DNA from: Ahaetulla prasina
Lineage: Eukaryota; Chordata; Lepidosauria; Squamata; Colubridae
Length of the DNA: 64,000 nt
Assembly (NCBI RefSeq): GCF_028640845.1
Contig: NC_080541.1
Location: forward strand, 4,532,435-4,596,434
Reading direction: 5' to 3'
The position numbers were made by a program, and so were the translations under genes. Shown one piece after another: positions 63,038-64,000 of the stretch (within the stretch, counting starts at the first letter, position 1; the number at the start of each line of letters is the position of its first letter). The notes below the pieces were generated by a model. That model was not told where the DNA came from and searched no databases. It saw only the letters and a list, made by a program, of their open reading frames with translations.

Positions 63038-63398
63038 GAAGGTTAAAGGTAAAGGTTCCCCTTGCACATATGTGCTAGTCGTTCCTGACTCTAGGGGGCG
63101 GTGCTCATCTCCGTTTCAAAGCCAAAGAGCCAGCACTGTCCAAAGACGTCTCCGTGGTCATGTGGCCGGCATGACTCAATGCCAAAGGTGCACAGAATGC
63201 TGTTCCCTTCCCACCAAAGGTGGTCCCTATTTTTCTACTTGCATTTTTTACATGCTTTCAAACTGCTAGGTTGGCAGAAGCCGGGACAAGTAACCGGAGC
63301 TCACCCCCTGTTACATGGGACTAGGGATTTGAACCGCTGAACTGCTGACCTTTTGATCGACAAGCTCATCATCTTAGTCACTGAGCCACCACATCCCT
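63038..63398 (-). mobile_element. Sauria-type tRNA SINE
   Basis: Antisense full-length copy: TAAAGGTAAAGGTTCCCC, GACTCTAGGGGGCGGTGC, CCAAAGGTGGTCCCTATTTT, TCTTAGTCACTGAGCCACC. Confidence 0.92.
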
Positions 63399-63494
63399 CT
63401 CGGGAGAAGGTTACTGCAATTTAAAAAGCATGGACTGTTAAGGACCATCTTCAACATTCCTGAAATCTTTTCAATCAGAAGAGCCAGAAACAGC

Positions 63495-63597
63495 TACTTA
63501 CAATGATTCATTGAGTGACTATTTGAAGTTACAACATTGAACTTACAGCCATTCATTTAGTGACCACTCAGAGTTACAATGGCACAGCAAAAAGTGA
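63495..63597. mobile_element. Foldback DNA element fragment, TCGACTTAC type
   Basis: CTTACAGCCATTCATTTAG, GACCACTCAGAGTTACAATG, GCACAGCAAAAAGTGACT. One end only. Confidence 0.6.
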
Positions 63598-64000
63598 CTA
63601 GAATAGAATAGAATAAGAACTTTATCGTCATTTTGAATGTACACTAATCAGCGTACATTAAAAAGATTTTTTGTTGCATACAGCTCTCAAAGGGTCACCA
63701 ATACACACTACATAGACATGAGAAAATAAATAAATACAAAATTAGACACATACCCACATATATTCTATGACACGGAGAAACAACACAGTCTAGTTCTGAT
63801 GTATACATGTACATGGCAAGAAAAACAAATCTTGACAGAGGGAACAAAGCTGTTACAGAATCGGGTAGTCCTGCTAGAAATACTTTGAAACCTCCTCCCA
63901 GAGGGGAGCAACAGAAACAGACCATGAAGTGGGTGTGTGGGGTCTCTAACAATGTTTCGGGCTCTAAGCCCATAGCGCTTATAAGCGGCATCCTGAATAA
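63598..64000 (-). mobile_element. CR1-group LINE 3' end with AATAG tail, cut by the window edge
   Basis: The minus strand reads IQDAAYKRYGLRARNIVRDP, THPLHGLFLLLPSGRRF, SRTTRFCNSFVPSV, the same FxLLPSxRxYRx(6-8)TTRxxNSFxP pattern as the CR1-L3 copies but a different family. The 3' UTR ends in GACGATAAAGTTC and a short (AATAG)n tail at 63598-63615. Confidence 0.75.

Noticed and set aside
52354..64000. Search for upstream ADGRB1 exons or promoter
   Set aside because: Frames here are from SINEs, LTRs and L1; none resembles the ADGRB1 N-terminal domain or a signal peptide.

Overview
The window is vertebrate nuclear DNA from a squamate reptile, most likely a snake. It carries CR1/L3-type LINE 3' ends with long (AATAG)n tails, a Bov-B LINE, Sauria-type tRNA SINEs with a Bov-B-like tail, Penelope-like repeats, hAT and Tc1 elements, and GATA/GGAA satellites. 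The snake call is an inference from this repeat mix. No prokaryotic genes, operons or CRISPR arrays are present.

One host gene is visible. Four small exons on the minus strand encode consecutive pieces of the extracellular region of ADGRB1 (BAI1, an adhesion GPCR). In transcription order they are TSR1 (52353-52195), a short linker exon (29743-29636), TSR2 (26381-26217) and TSR3 (15037-14873). Each has a clean AG acceptor and GT donor, is open throughout, starts and ends in phase 1 and joins in frame to the next. The three introns are about 22.5, 3.3 and 11.2 kb. The rest of the gene (5' exons, later TSRs, GAIN domain, seven-helix part) lies outside the window or was not recognised.

Nearly everything else is intronic repeat. 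0-14.8 kb: CR1 split by hAT elements, a 2.4-kb minisatellite with a 645-bp higher-order repeat, a 61-bp minisatellite split by an L2-like LINE, an L1 fragment, a 1.9-kb GGAA satellite and a Tc1 relic. 15-26 kb: CR1-L3 tails, a Penelope inverted array, and a hAT element with an internal foldback array nested inside another terminal-inverted-repeat element. 26-35 kb: three exons' surroundings, SINEs, L1 and PLE pieces, and a GC-rich element inserted beside a splice donor. 35-52 kb: CR1, PLE, GATA/CTTCC arrays. 52-64 kb: three solo LTRs of one family, Sauria SINEs, a Bov-B nested in a SINE, L1 and LINE ends.

The most interesting structures are hammerhead-ribozyme-like folds in Penelope-type repeats, many datable nested insertions with exact target-site duplications, a transposon at intron position +16 of an ADGRB1 donor, and SINE families that share a body but carry different LINE-type tails.
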